A stretch of 64,000 nt of DNA from Axinella damicornis (lineage: Eukaryota > Porifera > Demospongiae > Axinellida > Axinellidae). The position numbers and the translations under genes were made by a program. Positions within the stretch are counted from its first letter, which is position 1; each line of letters opens with the position of its first letter. Shown in pieces: positions 49,661-61,599 of the stretch. The stretch spans positions 5,593,707-5,657,706 of the forward strand of contig OZ007517.1 in the NCBI GenBank assembly GCA_963931865.1, read 5' to 3'. A model generated the notes under the pieces. That model was given only the letters and a program-made list of their open reading frames with translations, searched no databases and was not told the origin of the DNA.

Positions 49661-50019
49661 ATGGAAGTGGAACAGAGCGTGCTAGCTGTTGAGCTTGAAC
49701 CAACTCATCATGTGTGTGTGTTGTATTTGTTGTGGACCAGCTTGGTCTTATTTGTCTTCTGTATGCCTTCTGGGAAATGAGTCCAGTCCAAAATGCAGTC
49801 CATAGTCCAGTCCACGGTCCAGTCCAGAGTCCAGGTTTTGCACTAACCCCGTATTGCATGAAGACATTACATGCAGATGGTGACTGCCACTCAAGAACTT
49901 CAAGGTCCGTCTATAGCTATTGGTTTACCAACAGGGAGCATGTATGAAAAAACCTCTCCAAAAATAGCAAGCATAGCAGCCCTCAGTCCAAAATGCAGTC
50001 CATACTAAAGGACAAGAAG

Positions 50020-50345
50020 AAAAAAAAAGAGTTGACCAAAAAAAAAAAAAGAAGAAAAAAGCAACCTAGCAACACACCCATCCCTCCGTGACAGGTCAGA
50101 CACCGAAGTGTGCAGCCTCAGGAGCGCTGGATAGGCGTGACTGGAATCACAGGAGGCTAACCCTTTCAACCAGCTTCGGTGTTCGTGGGGAACCGGCGTA
50201 CTCACGCTGCTAGGCGGGGAAGTCAGGAACCGGTGTGTACGGAGTGGCCCAGACTCGTACTCGGTTATTGGGGAGGCGAACACTCAACCCCCAGGCTGCA
50301 AAGCAAGTGCTTAGCGAGTGTGCCATCCTGACTTCCCGCCAAAAC
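50020..50345 (-). mobile_element. Probable tRNA-derived SINE
   Basis: On the minus strand from about 50331: TGGCACACTCGCTAAGCACT TGCTTTGCAGCC then GGGGGTTGAGTGTTCGCC, resembling degenerate A and B boxes of a tRNA-derived promoter (the SINE consensus tGGcgcAGtGGttAgcgC and GGTTCGAaTCC are recalled). It ends in a T/C-rich tail (CTTCTTTTTTTTTT) at 50020-50065. The B box is poor and no second copy was found in this window. Confidence 0.4.
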
Positions 50346-53079
50346 TTGGTGCAAATTCCTTATTTAAGCCCAAACCGGATGTATCCTGTTGCGCATGCGC
50401 GTGCACCTGATCTTGACTTCCCGCCAAAAATATTTCAAACCCTTCAGCCGCTAGCTTGAAGCCACGGGCAGTGCGGGTCTAACTAACTCTCTGCCGCTCA
50501 GTGAAGAGGCAAGGACAGTTCGACGTTAGTTGGAGGAGCTTTCCATGATTTTCTGTGAGAGTTTTGCAAGGAGGGTGAGCCCCGAGTCAGTTCCACTTTG
50601 CATTGCACGTGTAGCTATGTAGAGCTGTTTACTTTTCCATTCAAATGTAATAAGTGTAGGCCTTAAAATTTGCATACAACAGTATACCTTCGGACATATT
50701 CAACCCACAAAGGCAGTTAGTCTCCCAGATGACACAAATATTCCAGGTAGATGGCTGAAATTGATATTGCACACTAGCGGATCTTTAATTCCTATATACG
50801 TCTTTCTGAGCTGAGTGAAGAGGAGAGGACCATTGGATATTTGGAGGAGATGGCTAATAGTACTTCCTATGAGAGCTGTGAGAATACTGATATTAGCTAA
50901 TAGCCACACTGCAGAAGCTTCAGCTCATTTCACATGTACGCTAGTTACACTGTAGATCTATCACGATGTCTTTTGAATTGCACCTTCAAAAATTGGGTTG
51001 GTCAGGCCAAACCGGTTATGAAAAAGCCAGGCATACTAAGCTGCTGCACTGGGGTAGGCTGGCGATGAATTTGACAAATTAATACCCCACAAACAGCTCA
51101 TGAGCTCAAAGCTCACCTCCCCGAGGTAATAATCCACCTGGAGTCTCACTGGTCAGTCTAGACAGAGGGACAGATCTGCACGTCGATCCCTTCACTATTT
51201 CTGTTACACTGTAAAAGTATTTTCAATCTCTCATGCATTCTGAAGGTTTTAGTGAACACTTGAAAGTGTATTGATCATTGCAGTAATAATTCTCAAGCGG
51301 TTGAAAGATAAATGCCTCTCAACTCTCAATTCTCAGTGTGAATTGAAAGGTACAATATACTACTAATCTGACAGAATGATGCTGCAAGTTGTGGCGTAAG
51401 AATACGTATACAAAAATGCATGCACATATATAGCTCTGTACTTAACTGCACAGTACAAAACATACACCATCAGTGAGTGCCGTAACCTGACTTGACTCAA
51501 GTTTATAGTACAGATGTGACATACAAGACAGTAACAAGTTGCACAACCAAGTTTGAGCATGTGGAGTACGCCCACTCACCCACACAGACGCTACTCTCTA
51601 CACAGTGCACACCACATACAATTAAGAGTACACAGGTTTGAGTTTTGGTTGCAGCACGTGCCAGAAGTACACACACTGGCCCTCACAGTTCAACATCTGC
51701 TCCCAGTGCTTTGCGCCCCCAGCTGTGACGTCCTCCATCTTGCAACCAGAAAATCAACTCGGATTCCATGCTGCTACCTCGACGTCCCAACTTCCGGGTC
51801 TTCTTTCATGTGGGGAGGGGAGAGTTACAGGGAGAAGAGAGGGAGAGAGCTCGACTGCCAGATAGTCAGAAGAAGTTATTTGCAGCCATTCGTACTTGGA
51901 GAGTTCTTCGAACATTTATTTCTTCCATAAACAACATGCTTGGTGATAATCAAGGGGAAGGAGAGGGGACTCGACGTAGGAGGATGGGGAGAGGGTTGTG
52001 GGGGAGTGGGAGAAGGTGCTTGGAAGGGTCTTACATGAATGAGGTCTTGAACCAATTCTGGGACTGGAATTAGACAAGGTGAGATGGTTTCAACAATGGT
52101 CTTCTCCATAGGGAAGACTGACAGGATGTAATTTCGCATCTTTATAACTTTATTGGCCACGTTTTCTTCTGAACGCTTGGAAGTAGAAATACAAACGGAG
52201 GTGCAGCGGACCTTAGGCTTCATAAATATCGAGGCACTTCTAGAGCTGCACCTTGCTGTCAACAAGAAAAGCTAAAGACGGCACACAGAAACAATTAGCG
52301 GTAAGCGCTCAGTATAAACTGTACTGTAACGCTTCTGAAGAATATACACAAGTTTAAATTTACAGCATAGAGCCTTTCTCTATCCCTGTAGAGTTCTGTT
52401 TGACTTCTCTGAAGCTTATAAAACACAGTAAAAGCCTTTATAAAACGATACACATCATGTTTTGTATTCCAACAATTCTGTTGAGGTTCAGTATAACATA
52501 ACCAATCCCTTGGCTGCCAACTCACCTCACTGGGTTGGGTGAGGCGGTCCTGCTATGATGTACAGCTGGTCTATCCTCACCACTCATGGCTGAATCTTGA
52601 TGTAGCGTACCGGAGTAATCTGTAGCTTCAGCTTCCCAATGTATCCTGAGTATGGCAAAAAATGTGCCTGAATATACAGTGAATAGTATACTCTGCATAT
52701 ACTCAGTGAACAGTAAAGTCTGCATATACCAACCCAGTGAACAGTACACTCCACTACCAACGCTGTGAACGGCGTACTTCGACACAAATTGCCTTCTGAA
52801 ACTTACAATATTGTAACATGGAAATACTCCATGGAGCTGAATGAACACAATGTCATTGTGACACCGTTGACCTGTTATTAGCACTAGCCATTTATTTGTC
52901 AAGGACAGAAGGGCTTTGCTGGGTGCAAGCCAAACTATGTGATAATCGATGGCAAAAACAGCTTCTGGAACTTGCATGTGCAATATCATTGTAGCTCATA
53001 CCCACATGAACAAGCAATCCAGACGTTTTGGGACAGTCTGGGAAAGAGACTATTTCCACCACATTCTTACTTCACTTAC
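50346..53079. other. No supported gene
   Basis: TGACTTCCCGCCAAAA occurs twice (50331, 50413). AGTGAAGAGG(C/A)..GGAC and TTGGAGGAG blocks repeat at 50500 and 50817. ORFs at 51553-51930 and minus 51876-52265 lack recognised motifs. A minus-strand block near 52610-52650 (YIGKLKLQIT) might be a further WD40 exon of the gene that follows, but this is weak. Confidence 0.35.
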
Positions 53080-54119
53080 CCATCAGCACTGCCACTGACA
53101 GTTCTCCTATCATCAAATCTGATATGTCTGCAGCAGAAAAGATTGAGACAGAGTAATTAAACACACTGAATTCACGCGATCGAACAACCACTATAGTCTC
53201 CCAACCACCATTTGTACACTGCTTTGACTCTAAAATGAGGAGGAAACGTTTACTCAAAGATTCAATTAGTCTCGACTGCACGTCTTCACAAATGCAAGGA
53301 AGTGGCAACATTGACCTCACTGTACATAGCTATCTGGAAGAACAGCAACAACATTGGTCATTTGCCACAAGACATTTCCCGAGTCAGCTGGCACTAGATT
53401 GGCAGCAGGATAACTTGCATCCTCATTGGCGACTGGAGACGAAGGGAAGGACTGGGTAGTGTGTCTACATCGGAAACACTATGACAGCCTTATAGGTTTG
53501 TTCACTAGGCTAGATCTTACTTCAAACCAGCAATATCCACTAAACTCAGCCAGCATGTACATGTATGATACACATGCTCTTTCATTCCCAGACTGCTAAC
53601 AGACTGGGAATGAGAACACACTGTTATTCTGGGAAAAAGCAAGATCCGTATGGAACAAGGATGGGGGACAGTTCCAAATGTTCCTAGATGATTGGCAACC
53701 ATGATCATGGTATGTCATTTCAGCCAACAAGCATGCAGGTATACATTATAAGTGTAATGGCAAATTTAGTACAAAATTAGTGCCTATCCACACAAGTGGA
53801 CTGTAATTTACCTGACGAAGTGATTGTGTCTCTCAGTATCTTCAAACAAGCTCCATGCTCAATGTCCCATACTCTGGAAAGGATAGCATAATATATAACA
53901 TGCAAGGCTTTAAAATTGTTGGTCCAATTGAAACCGTTCAAAACAGGAAGATACAGTACACTAAACCAGCTACCCTTTTAAAACTCCAACAGGTGGTCAA
54001 CCAAGAGCAGACCTGATGGTACAATCGCAAGATCCACTGACGATGTGGTTGCCCCTGTACTGACCATTCCCCTGTGACCACGCAGGGTGTGGACCAATTC
54101 ACAGGTAGAGGTTTGTACA

Positions 54120-55435
54120 GGGAAGAGGGAAGAACATGAATCAAGGAATTTGCACTCTGAAAATACCTGTGGTGACTGCATGTATATCTAGCATAGTTAT
54201 CTCCGTGACCCCTATTCAATGCAAGTATCGTGAAATACTGAGCACTACACTACACCCACAAGACCATGTGCCTGGTCACTGATTGGACTACACAGTGTGA
54301 GACGCAACTGTGCTGGACATAGCACACACATACACTTGATAGGCTTCATTATCCACTAGGAGAATGCATGGCATCGTGGGGCAAGTGTGAGCGAGTGCAA
54401 TGCAGAACGATTATTTGCATTCACAGTCAGTCAAATAATGTCCCCTGCCAATGCAGCCCGTCCAATGTTGCATGACTGAGGTGACAGAAATCATAATATG
54501 ACACACATGTGCCCACCACAGAGGCCTATGTATATGCATGCTGCACACTGGTCTAGCACACCATGTGTTCTGCAGGACATGTAGCTACAGGTTTGAGGTC
54601 GGCGAATAGGTAGCTAGTTAAGTGCGGACTTCGTCCAGAGTTTGCTGTCACCACAGGCTAGGCGAGAAGGTACGGAGCCTGCATGGTTAGACTGATCATG
54701 GTTGTCGCCATCATCCATCAAACAGGTAGAGTATTCACATGATGGGGATATGCATGCAACTTTGTTATGGATTGTTTTGGAATTAACGCTTGACGTAAGA
54801 ATATGCAAAATAGGGGCAGGGAAGTGATTTACAGCTCGATGTACTACAGATAAACATTATATATAAACACAATTATAATAGAAAATTTGCTCGCCCAATC
54901 ATCATTAAATTCTACATGTTCAAAGCGTAATTATATGGAATGGATGCAAGTGCACCTGAGCAGACCAGCGCTCAGCACATAATACTTCTACATCATATGC
55001 ATATGACAGCACTCAGCACATAGCTAGCTCTTAAAATTTCACAGCCTTTTAATTGTCATGAATTTCACATCATACACAAAATTAAATTTGAAACATGGTA
55101 GTGCTCATGCATTCAAAGCAATCTGATGTCCACGTACAACGGTACTTTTACAGTTCTTCAAGAGTGTGGATGGACACTATCTGAAGTCTAAGCTGCTAGA
55201 TCCACAGGGAATTCTCCTCCAAGGTAGCCTGGTTCCTAGGCCTCATGGAAAATCGAAACGGGGGCGAGTAGCACCTCTGTCGACTATTGCCACACACAAC
55301 AAAGACACTTTCAAGAGGTATCCTCGCATATGTGATATTTACTGGGGCATTATTATAGGCACCTCATGCTGAAATAGGCGGCAGCAAGCCATTTATGCAT
55401 ATCTTGTCTGATTTGAGAAGCACAAGCATAATTAT
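54120..55435. other. Intron-like sequence of the WD40 remnant
   Basis: A piece of the dispersed repeat at about 54360-54430 (GGGGCAAGTGTGAGCGAGTG) and a lone TAGCCTGGTTCCTAGGCC end at 55227. Otherwise AT-rich with no gene. Confidence 0.45.
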
Positions 55436-55944
55436 AGGTACACTATGCACAGTACCATGGAGCCAGTGACCATGGTGTCCGAGTTGAACCTCAAGCAGAG
55501 TACCCAGCCACTGTGGTGGTCTAGTCTGTACACCAGTGAACCATCTTTCACATCCCACAGCCTGCAGGAAGGGAAGTGCACATGAAACTTTCCACCATAA
55601 CTACAGCCAGAGGTAGCCTTCCTGACTTCACTTGGGAAAACTCTCTTTGGAGGTACCTTGTACTAGGTCATCTTGTTGCACCGTGCGTGTCTGACCAGCC
55701 ATTTAATATTGGTGAGTTTCCTGGTTGACCGTAGTGTATATATTATATGGATAGTAGGTAGGGTCGGGAGCACATCGAGTCAACGAAGCCGGCAAGATGT
55801 ACTTCTTGTGGGCCGTTAGTGATCTCCTGACAAGGAGTAAGCTACTCACAGTGCTCAGTCAATGCGTGTCTGTGCTCAAGGACTCACAATTTTGTGGGAG
55901 AACTGCATGCCTGGATCATGTTAAACAGATTGCAGATGTCACTC

Positions 55945-56090
55945 ATCACCCTCTAATTGTCACTCACCCTCAACCATCACACCCCATTACCTCAACTGTC
56001 ACACTCCCATTACCTCAACTGTCACACTCCCATTACCTCAACTGTCACACTCCCATTCTCTCAACTGTCACACTCCCCTCACCATCACAC
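55945..56090. repeat. ~23-bp tandem repeat
   Basis: About five copies of CTCCCATTACCTCAACTGTCACA variants. Confidence 0.9.
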
Positions 56091-56104
56091 AATCACCCAG
56101 CACG

Positions 56105-56225
56105 GGCTAGAAGTGAGGCCTATGATCTGGGGGTGGGGCTAGCTGTGACGCCTAAGATCTGGGAGTGGGGCTAGCTGTGAGGCCTAAGATCTGGGGGGTG
56201 GGGCTAGCTGTGAGGCCTAGGGGGT
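56105..56225. repeat. ~36-bp tandem repeat, three copies
   Basis: GTGAGGCCTAAGATCTGGGG then GTGGGGCTAGCT, in tandem. Confidence 0.9.
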
Positions 56226-56371
56226 GGATCACTGTACACTGTACGTACCTGCATGATGGTGGCATCTTCTGATCCAGTGACGATGACTCTGTCATCATAC
56301 TGAAGACACCTCACAATATCAGTGTGACCCCACAGCACTGTGATGCAGCTCAAAGACTTGCAGTCCCAGAT

Positions 56372-57003
56372 CTGTGATGAGTGAAGGGGAGGTACATGTA
56401 AGGTGTCATAACTACAGATTACACAGTGTGTTGTTACCTAGGCAGCAGCTGAAGCAGGTTTGTTTTGATCACGAGGGGTTTACCACCATGGTGGCCAATG
56501 AAAGCCTAGAGAAAGCAGAGCTTTTTAAAACCAGGTCCCCTAGCACCGACAGCTTTTTGGGGTAGGGCTGAGACTGACAGTTTAATGTCCCCTCTGAAGG
56601 ATATGAAGGTAACCCTTCTCCTCAATTTACGCTGAATAAAGAAAATTCACTCAGTGGAGCCAGAACCTGCAAGACCTCTAGGTCCACAGTCCAGCACTTT
56701 AACCACTTGGCCACCAAGCAACACCTGCAGGTGATGTCACTTCCAGTAGTGTCCTAGAGAGATGCAGGCAGAGGGGGTGGGACAGGGTGAGGAGGATGGA
56801 CGGTTCACCTGGTAGGAGAAAATGGCATGTCCATGTCTGGGCTTGGCTGTGGAAAGCCAAGAGTCTGGTAGGCAATTTGTCTTGTTTTTACCATAGAAAA
56901 CAGCTTCCAATTCTAGTACCCAAAGCCATGGTTTCAGCTAGAGGATGTTTATATAGCATTGTGCACTTAGGATGGCTGAGAGGAAACTAAAAGACAGACC
57001 TCC
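56372..57003. other. No gene seen
   Basis: Unassigned sequence upstream of the WD40 exons. No F-box exon recognised. Confidence 0.4.
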
Positions 57004-57594
57004 TAGCCTCGTACCCAGGCTCTTTCTCGCGGAGGAAAGAGCCTGGCAACATTGGTGGGGTTGAGCCGTTTACTTCCGGCATGTCATCATTCATGTGATA
57101 AACGAAGTACTTTTGTGGTAAATGTCGCAAGTTACAAATCAGTCACACGCTATTTGAAATACTTTGGTATTACTCAAGGCATCCCCGGCTTCACAGAGAT
57201 ACGAGACACTTCTTACAAGCAAAGCGGACAACTTACCTTGCGAATCGTCCATCCCGTAACAGACGATGAGCGAGCTGGTCCGCAAACAAACCACAGTGAA
57301 CAGCAAGCTCAGACCAGTGGCCCTCTCGCACACCTGTCATCTGCCTTTTACCGACCTTTGAGGGGCTACTTTGTCCTTGACGCTCATTTCTGAGTCTACG
57401 ATTCGTGTGTTAGCATGGCAGTGAAGGTAAACATGCCTACAAAATAGTCACATGTGAACGTGTTTTCGTTCTGCAATCTGATATTTAGAGCTGCTGGAAT
57501 TCAGGAACCGGAAGTCAACGGTTTGAACCCCCAATGTTACCAGGCTCTCTCCTCCCGCGCGCGGTAAGAGGAAATGAGCCTGGGTACGAGGCTA
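57004..57594. mobile_element. TAGCCTCGTACCCAGGC-family element, 591 bp, perfect 9-bp target duplication
   Basis: Left TAGCCTCGTACCCAGGCTC, right inverted (GAGCCTGGGTACGAGGCTA). CAGACCTCC flanks at 56995-57003 and 57595-57603. It holds the shared core in the opposite orientation to the copies at 7.9 and 20.5 kb. Confidence 0.92.
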
Positions 57595-57603
57595 CAGACC
57601 TCC

Positions 57604-58280
57604 AATGTAGAAATGGCAGATAGGGTTATCTTCTAATCGCATAATGATAATACTGAAACAGAAACAGCATTTTCATGTAGGTCAAAATCAACAGACCCGT
57701 CTATTATGATCTCATAAACACACCTGAACACTACACTGTACTGGCACAAACTAAATGCACAACTACAGAGGTTTCCGGAGTCCTTGCAATTTTCAGGCCA
57801 GAATGAAACACTGGAAGTCACGTGAATGCAAAATTCAAATCGTAAGAGCTTGAGCGTCCTTGATCTCACAGAAAATGGCTTTATGTGAACCAGGGCGGAC
57901 AAGCACTTACAGCAAAGACTTACTCCGGGTCCTACAATGGTATTCTGTACACCGATCACTGCGCATGGTAGATCCAGAAGGCTGACTAGTAAGAAGGCGC
58001 AATTGGGTGCTTTGAGGTCGAATCACTTGCTGAAGCTGTCGAATTAACTTCCTGCGGTACAGCATTCAACTGTGAGTGGTATATGCTGCCTGGGAATGAC
58101 TGAGTCTGCTAGTCTATCTACTGTACATAGCTCACATGCATGACAACTTGTGACTACTATACGCTGATTAGTCAGAGAACTGCTGTCATGTGACTTCCGC
58201 TCTACAAATTCAGGCTGTAAGCACAAGTAGATGTAATGTAAGGATTACATTATTGTGTGAAATACATTACAATCATAGTA
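57604..58280. other. No gene seen
   Basis: Unassigned; minus ORF 57633-57959 has no recognised motif. Confidence 0.4.
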
Positions 58281-58284
58281 TCCA

Positions 58285-58490
58285 TTCCACTGTCACTACT
58301 GTCACCACTGTCACCATAATTTTGTCACCACTCTCACCACTGTCACCACTGCCACTATTGTCACCACTGTCTCCACTATCACCACTGTCACTACTGACAC
58401 CAATGTAACTAATGTCACCACTGTCTCCACTGTCACTGCTGTCACCACTGTCACCATTGTCACTACTGTCACTATTGTGCTGTAGTGCCG
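58285..58490. repeat. (CACTGTCAC)n-type tandem repeat
   Basis: Trinucleotide-phased ACTGTCACC repeats of about 200 bases. ORFs on both strands are low-complexity. Confidence 0.95.
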
Positions 58491-58623
58491 TTGGTACCAG
58501 TCAGTGACTTTGTTCGTTCTCAACATCCTTCAGAGTCAAACATGTGGATATGGCTAAGGGAGTAAAGTATCGACATGTACTTCCTGGAAATGCCTTCAGA
58601 ATTGTGCTACAAACAATTTCGCT

Positions 58624-58711
58624 AGCCTCACGCAGATAGAGGCCTGCTTTGTTTTCAGCTGGACGAATTCTTCATGCAACCGAAAATGGCGCGGGCCTGG
58701 AAACGAGGCTG
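58624..58711. mobile_element. TIR element remnant, ~88 bp
   Basis: TAGCCTCACGCAGATAGAGG and GCGGGCCTGGAAACGAGGCT form imperfect inverted ends. No clear duplication. Confidence 0.55.
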
Positions 58712-58973
58712 CAGTTTCATTCATGTAACTTCACCCCAAGTATTAAGTAATCCGTATAAATAAATACTGGTGAGCAAGAAATACCTGCCATGGAGCTTAG
58801 GTGTATGAAGAATATGGCAATAAAACGCTGTGTTGTGTCTCGGTGGAGCTGTGGCCATCGCATGCACTCGTACCACTTGCGGTGCAGCCTTCATAACCAG
58901 AATCAGGTGGTTCCATTACGTAGCTACCTGTATCATATTAATACTGACATCAACCTTCAACTCACCAGCTACC

Positions 58974-59083
58974 TAGCCTCGCTCCCTGGCCTTCTACACC
59001 TCCAGTTTTTGATCGCTTGCAGTATGACTGCATACTACAAGCGATCAAAAACTGGAAGTGTAGAAGGCCCGGGAATGAGGCTA
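58974..59083. mobile_element. TIR element, 110 bp
   Basis: TAGCCTCGCTCCCTGGCC and inverse, with long arms (CTTCTACACCTCCAGTTTTT, GATCGCTTGCAGTA), a near relative of 33820-33931. Flanking 9-mers do not match. Confidence 0.8.
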
Positions 59084-60728
59084 CGTACCATCCACCACTG
59101 TGGGTTGATCACGCATTCAGCCACGTGCACTGTACTGTTCGCTCGGCTACATCGACTCCACTACGTCAAGTTGTAATTATATGAAGAGCTCACGCTGCAT
59201 GAGCAGCAAGGTATATAGGTAATATAGGCTCTTAACTTAGCCGACCATATCCACTTCAGAGGTTTACAACTTTCCTCCGGGGCCCATGTTTTAGTCATGT
59301 CCACATAATACACATAATGTACCAGTATACTATATAGCCCTAACCCAACACTAACCACACCCAACCTATCATAAATTATTGCATACTTAGCCTCGTTTCC
59401 ATGGCAGGACCCCACCCAAAGGATGTAGAGACTTGCTGATGAGAAATGATTTACCCCAATGTTTAGCTGGAATGTCCATTAGAGCATGCACAAATGTGTC
59501 TGGGACAATTTTCCTCTAAACTAGACTAAGATGAGTCACACCCTCTAGTCTCGTTTTTCGCCTTTAGAAAAATGGGAAAATGATGAGACTACTCTCCCTC
59601 CAAGAGGTGACTCAAAGTTAACATACTCAGAGATGGTTATGTGATTCCATCAGGGGCGGCGGAACAGGTCCGGCAGACCCGGCAACTGCCGGACCAATGT
59701 TTTGACAAACCACGGTAGTTGTCAGGCGGCACTGAGCGTCCCCCTCCGTGGATACATAGCTACTTACTGGGGACCAGGCTCGAGGGAAAGTCTGTTTACG
59801 AGTCCAGTTGCAATGCAGCAAAACTTGAAGTGTCTGGACACACACAGGGCGCTTGTTGAGTACGATGGAGAACAACTACGTGCTGACTACCACCACAGAT
59901 AATAGAGCGTTTGTTTACGCTGTGCTACCACGTGCGATTTAGAAAGGGGTGGAGCCAGGAAGTGGAATAACAGCAGCGAAAAACTCGTCGCATTAAAATT
60001 AGTAGGCGTGGGCTACCAGCGCAGCGTACATTTCCCTTCCACGTCGAGAGTGAGACGGTCATGGATTGCACGGAAACCAGACAGAAGTGGCAGTGCAGTG
60101 CAAAGCACGAAGGTGCTACGAGACCCCATCCAGGCAACTGAAAAATGACCGTGAAAAATTTTTCCGCGCTTCGCGCGATATACACATCAGCACTACGCGC
60201 CTCTACACACTGCCTTCGGCAGTGGACATATCCCATTTTGCCGTACCAAACCCAAATTGCTTCCGCCGGCCCTGTCCATGCAGGCAAGTACTACAGTACA
60301 TAACTTACCATCCGCCATCGTAGCCTGCGTCGACCATGCAGTAGACGGATTTTAGTGTTGCTGATCGACTACCCAGACAGTCTCGTGCAGTCTACTGTCT
60401 AGTCTCTAAATGTCTAGTAGTCTAGTCGTCACATAGCTATATTACGTCATGTCTACTGAAATGTGCGACAATAACAAACAAAGTTGATCGGATAGCTCAA
60501 GATCAGCTGTGATCATGAGCGCACGGAGCAGGACTGCCATGGAGGGAGGTTTTGGTGTGGCTGGCATACAGATGCTCGAAGCTTGGTCGATCATATATCT
60601 CTACCACCTCACCAAAACTCGGAGGTTTGTCTGCACGTAGCTAGGAATGAGACTTCCTTTGGAGTCTGTGTTTAGAATCCAAGAAAGTTTTGTGGGTCAA
60701 CCACAGGTACAAGACAAAACGCATACAA
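59084..60728. other. No supported gene
   Basis: An isolated TAGCCTCGTTTCCATGGC end at 59390 and a small TCTCG..GAAAAATGGGAAAATGATGAGA inverted stretch near 59550-59590. ORFs at 59627-59875 and 59925-60287 are unrecognised. Confidence 0.4.
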
Positions 60729-61225
60729 AACTAGAGGTGCTCAGCAGAGCACGTACCCCGTGCGCAACTTTGACTTGACAGCTATAGGCCTACCACCGAT
60801 CATAGAATTCTAGCCTCGTTCCCAGGCCGCGTGGGAGGAGAAAAGACGCCTTTCTCCACCCACGCGGCCTGGGAACGAGGCTAATAGAATTCATACAGCA
60901 TGCACGATGAGCTACTTGAGCTAGGCCACGATTTACAGCGCTATCAGCATGCAGAGATACTGTAAGTTGTGTCAGTAATGTTAGAAAGAGGGTGTGGTTA
61001 AGTTGTATAAATTGGAATTTTGGAGTTTCGCTCGCTTTTCTGTGCGTCTCGAGTGGATTCAGGTGTGTGAGTTATGTAGACGCTAGTGATTTCTGAATTC
61101 TGACGATTGTATTGTGAAGTAAAGTCTCAACAAGGCCTTCATTGCTGCAACTGTATGGAACCAGCGGACAGACTGACAGACACAAACCAATCACTCTACC
61201 CCCTGCTGCGCATGCGCACGGGGTA
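60729..61225. mobile_element. Internally deleted derivative of the 0.3-4.7 kb MULE element
   Basis: 60729-61020 matches 323-495, and 61030-61190 matches 4505-4672; the roughly 4 kb coding interior is gone. TACCCCGTGCGCA at 60754 and its inverse TGCGCACGGGGTA at 61213-61225 form the TIR. A 73-bp element is nested at 60811-60883. Confidence 0.85.
60811..60883. mobile_element. 73-bp nested TIR element with perfect 9-bp target duplication
   Basis: TAGCCTCGTTCCCAGGCCGC and its perfect inverse. ATAGAATTC at 60802-60810 and 60884-60892. The related site near 390 (CCGATTATTCATACAGC) lacks the insertion. Confidence 0.95.
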
Positions 61226-61380
61226 ACAACACTATCTGCACTGGGGAAAGTTACTCTTATGTAACCAGACCCTCTCCCCCGCCCAGGGGGTGGGGTCTGG
61301 GCACGAGACTACACCACGCCAATCCACCACTCTGTGTTTAGTCATGTTCATGCATCCAGCCGTATTGGACTATAACAGTA

Positions 61381-61595
61381 CACCCCCGACCTGCGGAGGA
61401 AGAGATTTTTATTTCCCCCTTAGGACAGCAAATTGTCCCCCTGGGATACACAAGTCCCCCTAGGATACAATTAAAAGGTCCCCCCAGGACGCAATTAATC
61501 TGGCATTTATATCCCCCAGGACACAATTACTTTACCCCCTAGGACACAATTACTTGCCCCCCTGAGACATAATTAACTGTCCTCCGCTGGGGGTG
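61381..61595. mobile_element. TA-flanked MITE with internal tandem repeats, 215 bp
   Basis: CACCCCCGACCTGCGGAGGA at the left, inverse of GTCCTCCGCTGGGGGTG at the right, TA on both sides. The interior has about seven CCCCCTAGGACACAATTA-type units. Confidence 0.8.
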
Positions 61596-61599
61596 TACG

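Larger units (their letters stand above)
48284..49850. mobile_element. TGGACT-repeat TIR element, second copy, interrupted by a LINE
   Basis: 48284-48735 and 49661-49850 together match 22885-23448 almost throughout (GGGAACTTAAGTGGGGACGA-type blocks, GATCTGCTGGTGGAGG, GAAGTGGAACAGAGCGTGCT). The left TIR here has extra TGGACTGGAC units. It begins 50 bases after the Ginger-like element ends. Confidence 0.85.
53080..56371 (-). pseudogene. beta-TrCP-like F-box/WD40 protein, five decayed exons of the WD propeller
   Basis: Minus-strand exons in order: 56249-56371 ([39 protein letters not shown]); about 55440-55561 (LWDVKDGSLVYRLDHHSGWV, LCLRFNSDTMVTGS, then out of frame); about 54013-54115 (TCELVHTLRGHRGMVS, then out of frame, HIVSGSCDCTIR); 53812-53873 (VWDIEHGACLKILRDTI); 53080-53127 (HIRFDDRRTVSGSADG). 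Order and residues follow the beta-TrCP (BTRC/FBXW11) propeller, which recognises phosphodegrons for SCF ubiquitin ligase. Frameshifts in two exons, a lost acceptor before 54115 and a join out of phase between the first two exons point to a pseudogene. The F-box part is not seen. Confidence 0.7.

Noticed and set aside
50090..50340. A functional tRNA gene
   Set aside because: No cloverleaf with a proper B box could be drawn; a degenerate SINE head is the better reading.
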